Shown here: positions 60,450-64,000 of the stretch, in pieces
How positions within the stretch are numbered: the stretch's first letter is position 1
Layout: each line of letters starts with the position of its first letter
Source of the DNA: Kribbella caucasensis
GTDB lineage: Bacteria > Actinomycetota > Actinomycetes > Propionibacteriales > Kribbellaceae
Direction: 5' to 3'
Length of the DNA stretch: 64,000 bases
NCBI RefSeq assembly: GCF_004361855.1
Contig: NZ_SNWQ01000013.1
Span: forward strand, 210,781-274,780
Made by a program: the position numbers and the translations under genes
The notes under the pieces: generated by a model
Told to the model about the DNA's origin: nothing
Database searches by the model: none
Seen by the model: the letters and a program-made list of their open reading frames with translations, nothing else

Positions 60450-63400
60450 ATGCAACGGAGACTTCTTCGGCGGAGCACTCGCCGCCGTGCCCATGCGTGG
60501 GCTGCGACGACAGTCGCGCTGGCTCTGATGGTGACGGGTCTGTCGCCGGCCCGGGCCGCCACGACCGACATGTCGGATCTCGGTGAGCTGCTCGACATGA
60601 CGCGTCCGGGGCTCGCCCGCGTGGCGGCGGAGCTTGCCGCCGGCGATGAGGCGGGCGCCGCGGCCGAGCTCAAGGTCTACTACGCGGGCCGCACAGGCAT
60701 CGAGTACCCGGGTGTGGGCGGGGGAGGAGGCGGCGACGCGACCGCCGACGAATTGGCGGCGGGGACCTTCCGGTTCGGCACCGTGACCCGTGACTTCTAC
60801 GACGATGCCGCGCAGCGGATCGACGTGGACTGGGCGGATGCCTGGGGCGGGACGGAGACCGCCCCAGGTAGCGCACAGGTTCTGATGAGTGACTTCGCGT
60901 TCATGTCGACGCTGACGAGCGCTTATCTGAAGGAGAGCGACCCGCAGAAGCGTGCGGCGTACGCGTCGGCGTGGATGGACATCTCACTGGACTTCTTCGC
61001 CGACAATCCGAGCTGGCCGCAGAACCGCAACCTATCGGGCGGCAAGCGGCTGACCCAGCTCGTCAGCGCGTTCTCCGTGTTCCGCACGGAGCCGAGCATC
61101 GACGCGAATGACCTCGTGGCGTACCTGTCCGGCGTGCACGCGACGACGGATCTCCTCGCGACTGTGCTGCAGATCCATGTCGGAAACAACTGGTATGTCT
61201 CGATGGCCCGCGCGATCTACGTCACGGCGGTCTATCTGCCCGAGTTCACGGCGTCCTTCGTCTGGGAGCCGTTCGTGGTGCGCTCTGTCGAGCGGTTCCT
61301 GCGCGCCTGGGTGAAGGGTGACGGCGTGTACCGCGAGCCGACGTTCAACTATCAGGCCTACGTGGCGGATCTGATCAACACGATGATCGAAGTAGCGGAT
61401 GCCAACGGGCGAACCCTTCCCGACGGGATTGTTCAGTCAGCGGATTGGATCGCGGATGCGCTGTTCGCGACCCGTCAGCCGAATCTCGAGACCGCGCTCG
61501 TCGGTGATTCTCCGAACACGGACGCGGGCGAGAGCGCGATTCGGAGGACCGGTGAGCGTAATTCCTGGTCCGACTTCACCTGGGTCGCCTCCGGGCGCAC
61601 CGAGGGCACCGTCCCGACGCTGTCGTCCACGGTGTTTCCGATCAGCTATGCGGTCCAGCGGTCCGGGTGGGACGCCGACGCGCGGTACATGCTGATCAAC
61701 AACCAGAACTCCAGCTATACGGCCTCCCATCGGCATCCCGACGACCTCAGCCTGGTGATGGCGGCGTACGGGCGTCCGCTGATCGTCGACCCCGGAGCGG
61801 GGGACTACAGCGCGACCCCGACGAACGACTGGATGCGCCGCACGACCGAGGCGCACAACACCGTCGAGGTCGACGGACAACCGCAGCCCGCCGGCCTGCC
61901 CCGCTCGACGTCGCTGTGGCGCTCGAACGCGGGCCTCGATATCTACCGCGGTAAGACGCAGGCCTACCGGCCGATCGCGCACGATCGCGTCGTCTACTTC
62001 GTCAAGCCCGGCTTCTGGGTCGTCTCCGACGACCTCACGGGTGCCACCGGCGCGCACGACTACCGGCAGCTCTGGCACTTCCCTGGCGATCCGGTCACCG
62101 TCGACCCGAACACGAACGTCGCCACGGTCGGGTTCGACACGGTGCCCGGCGCCGCACCGGTTGCCGGCGTGCAGCTCGTCCCCGTGGCCCCGGCCGGCGC
62201 CGATCTCACGTCGAAAGTCCACGAGAACGGCGCCGTGCGCGTGGGCGAGCAGGTTCTCACGGACGTCGACTACCTGTCGTACGACTGGTCCACTACTGGC
62301 GCCACAGGACTGGACACGGTCGTTGTTCCCGGCAAGGCCGGCGCCGCGCCCTCGGTCACGGCGTCGCGCATCGAACTGCCCCAGGTGGATCACTCCGTGG
62401 CCAGCGCGATGGAGATCGACCTGCCGAAAGCGACCGGCCGCTTCTACCTGTCGCGCGAGGCGATTCCCTCGTCGAGGCAGTTCGGGGCTGCCGCGACCGA
62501 CGCCGAGACCGCCTACCTCGAGCGTGCCAAGAGCGGCGGGCTGACGCGGTACGCGCTGACCCAGGGATCGTCGCTGGCCGACGACGGGGACACCGTCATC
62601 GAAGCCTCCGGAGTTGTGTCCGATGTCAGTGTGGAACTGCAGGGTGCTACCGCCCAGATCTCGCTGGGGGACCCCTTCACCGGCACCCTTTCGATCAACG
62701 CGCCGAAGGCACGCGCGGTGAAGATCAACGGCACCCCGACCGCGTTCACCCGCACCGGCAACCTCGTCACCGTCTCGGCCAAGGCGGCCTTCGCCCCGAA
62801 GCCGTTGCTCAACGAGGAGTTCACCGACGCGAGCCTGGACAGCACCGTCTATGACTTCAATGGCTCCCTTGACGGCTGGACGCCAGTGCAGGGCACCTGG
62901 ACGCTGGGCGGCGCGCAGCCTGACACGCAGCTGGTGCAGACCTCGAGTACGGACACGCAGTCGTTGGCGGTGCAGCAGGACGTACCGGACGACGTGGTCG
63001 TGACTGCCGACATCGTTCCGGGGACACGAAACCAGACGACGGCAACGACCGGTCTCGCGTTCCGCTACCACGATTCCCGCAACTACTACCGGGCCGATGT
63101 TGTCAATACATCGGGCGGCGCGAAGCTGCAGCTCGTGAAGGTTTACAACGCGACGTCTACGCTTCTCGCGGAGACGGAGCTGCCCATCAACGCAGACAGC
63201 GCGCACACGCTGACCGTCTCCGCAGTCGGGAAGCATCTGATCGCCACAGTGGGCAACACGTCGATCTCCGCAGACGACACGCAATTGCCGACGGGTGGTG
63301 CCGCCGCCTCCACGAATGGCCGGGCCGCGGCCTTTGACAACATCACGATCAAGGAAGGGCTCGACCAGGCCAATTGGCGGGGCATCGCAGGAAAGGCGTC

Positions 63401-63938
63401 TGTCAACTCGGGTCAGTTGAAGCTCACGCCTACCGATGGCAGGGCGCACGTACTGGCCGACTCGACACTGCCGTCACGCTTCTCCGAGACGTGCGACTAT
63501 GTCGCGCAGGCCACGGTCACGATCAATGGATCCGTCGGCACCGCAGGCATCTCGCTGCGAGACACCTCGGACTCCTATGGGTACCGGATCCACCTCGGCA
63601 AGACGAGCAGTAGAACTCAGTACGCGAGTATCATCCGGGAGGCTCACGCGTCGGGTCCGGTCGCGGTGGGCACGGTATCCCTCAGCAACCCGTTGACAGG
63701 TCCCGTCGAATTTGGTGCAGCGATCCACGGTGACCGTATCACCGTCACGTTGAACGGCGTTCAGATCCTGGAGGGTCGCGACACCGTTGTCCGGAGCGGC
63801 GGCTTTGGGCTCTACGCATCCACGGAGAGCACGTTTGAGAACGTCACTGTCGCACGCTCCTGCGAGCGAAAGCGCGTCCGTCCAAGTGTTCCCGGCGCAG
63901 GCCAGCGGAATTTGTCAAGGCGGATGAGGCCAGCGTGA
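60450..63938 (+). CDS. Secreted heparinase II/III-family polysaccharide lyase
   Basis: 1162 residues. Signal peptide 1-36 (arginine-rich, LALMVTGLSPARA). The alpha-helical barrel has NNWYVSMARAIYVTAVYLPE; the heparinase II/III beta domain has SYTASHRHPDDLSLVMAAYG with H427 and H429, GRPLIVDPGAGDYS and a catalytic Tyr/His expected nearby. From about residue 790 there are two concanavalin-like or LamG-like sugar-binding modules (DSTVYDFNGSLDGWTPVQGT and a second at about 970). It should cleave an acidic polysaccharide outside the cell by beta-elimination. The ATG at 60450 follows AGGAG. The last ~25 residues, after TVARSC, are basic and do not fit a module; the end may be altered by a nearby rearrangement. 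Confidence 0.85.
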   Translation: MQRRLLRRSTRRRAHAWAATTVALALMVTGLSPARAATTDMSDLGELLDMTRPGLARVAAELAAGDEAGAAAELKVYYAGRTGIEYPGVGGGGGGDATADELAAGTFRFGTVTRDFYDDAAQRIDVDWADAWGGTETAPGSAQVLMSDFAFMSTLTSAYLKESDPQKRAAYASAWMDISLDFFADNPSWPQNRNLSGGKRLTQLVSAFSVFRTEPSIDANDLVAYLSGVHATTDLLATVLQIHVGNNWYVSMARAIYVTAVYLPEFTASFVWEPFVVRSVERFLRAWVKGDGVYREPTFNYQAYVADLINTMIEVADANGRTLPDGIVQSADWIADALFATRQPNLETALVGDSPNTDAGESAIRRTGERNSWSDFTWVASGRTEGTVPTLSSTVFPISYAVQRSGWDADARYMLINNQNSSYTASHRHPDDLSLVMAAYGRPLIVDPGAGDYSATPTNDWMRRTTEAHNTVEVDGQPQPAGLPRSTSLWRSNAGLDIYRGKTQAYRPIAHDRVVYFVKPGFWVVSDDLTGATGAHDYRQLWHFPGDPVTVDPNTNVATVGFDTVPGAAPVAGVQLVPVAPAGADLTSKVHENGAVRVGEQVLTDVDYLSYDWSTTGATGLDTVVVPGKAGAAPSVTASRIELPQVDHSVASAMEIDLPKATGRFYLSREAIPSSRQFGAAATDAETAYLERAKSGGLTRYALTQGSSLADDGDTVIEASGVVSDVSVELQGATAQISLGDPFTGTLSINAPKARAVKINGTPTAFTRTGNLVTVSAKAAFAPKPLLNEEFTDASLDSTVYDFNGSLDGWTPVQGTWTLGGAQPDTQLVQTSSTDTQSLAVQQDVPDDVVVTADIVPGTRNQTTATTGLAFRYHDSRNYYRADVVNTSGGAKLQLVKVYNATSTLLAETELPINADSAHTLTVSAVGKHLIATVGNTSISADDTQLPTGGAAASTNGRAAAFDNITIKEGLDQANWRGIAGKASVNSGQLKLTPTDGRAHVLADSTLPSRFSETCDYVAQATVTINGSVGTAGISLRDTSDSYGYRIHLGKTSSRTQYASIIREAHASGPVAVGTVSLSNPLTGPVEFGAAIHGDRITVTLNGVQILEGRDTVVRSGGFGLYASTESTFENVTVARSCERKRVRPSVPGAGQRNLSRRMRPA

Positions 63939-64000
63939 GTTAGGCGGCTAGTTTTGTGTCGGTTTCCTTCTGGGGTGTCGGTGCTGGTCTGTTGATCCAT

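Overview
The window is GC-rich chromosome from an actinobacterium. rbpA sits behind a SigR-type promoter, GTG and TTG starts are common, several genes look leaderless, and WhiJ/DUF6879-type genes and a mycobacterial-style fabG4/fadA2 cluster are present. A soil member of the Nocardioidaceae such as Kribbella fits best. The genus is an inference from gene content and was not checked by alignment.

Layout. 1-8741: partial GNAT gene, GntR regulator, then a leftward operon for an oligopeptide ABC transporter ending in a gamma-glutamyltransferase. 8928-13806: GNAT, a SWIM zinc-finger protein and a SNF2 helicase. 13849-21193: three ABC-exporter half-transporters, two of them a heterodimer with complementary degenerate ATP sites, plus two TetR regulators; the lone transporter has a MerR/SoxR-like promoter. 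21444-26336: Tat-exported haloalkane-dehalogenase-like enzyme, a 56-residue orphan, a membrane protein and a NarL-type two-component pair. 26471-29330: M20 amidohydrolase, 5'-3' exonuclease and a leaderless Lrp regulator, followed by a 10-bp tandem repeat.

29557-37320: methyltransferase and a beta-lysine catabolic cluster. kamA faces left; kdd, an amidohydrolase, kamD, kamE and kal face right. Together they convert lysine to beta-lysine, 3,5-diaminohexanoate and 5-amino-3-oxohexanoate, and remove ammonia from 3-aminobutyryl-CoA. The cleavage enzyme kce is not in view. 37321-44797: a 600-base non-coding stretch with strong hairpins, lnt, fxsA, rbpA, and a MacAB-like exporter with a DUF5666 protein. 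44971-50667: fatty-acid genes htdX-like, fabG4, fadA2, tetR and a divergent acyl-CoA dehydrogenase, in an order like M. tuberculosis Rv0241c-Rv0244c.

50681-59237 is an accessory region: a tyrosine integrase, a two-gene unit (coiled-coil protein plus a DUF4041/GIY-YIG nuclease resembling the SNIPE anti-phage nuclease), a WhiJ-like/DUF6879 operon, small orphan proteins, an IS110 remnant and a phoU fragment. 59238-63938: a LacI regulator and a large secreted heparinase II/III-family polysaccharide lyase.

The most interesting candidates are the DUF4041 nuclease unit, a gapless 94-nt repeat pair beginning at 21242 and 26338, and the beta-lysine cluster with its inserted amidohydrolase.
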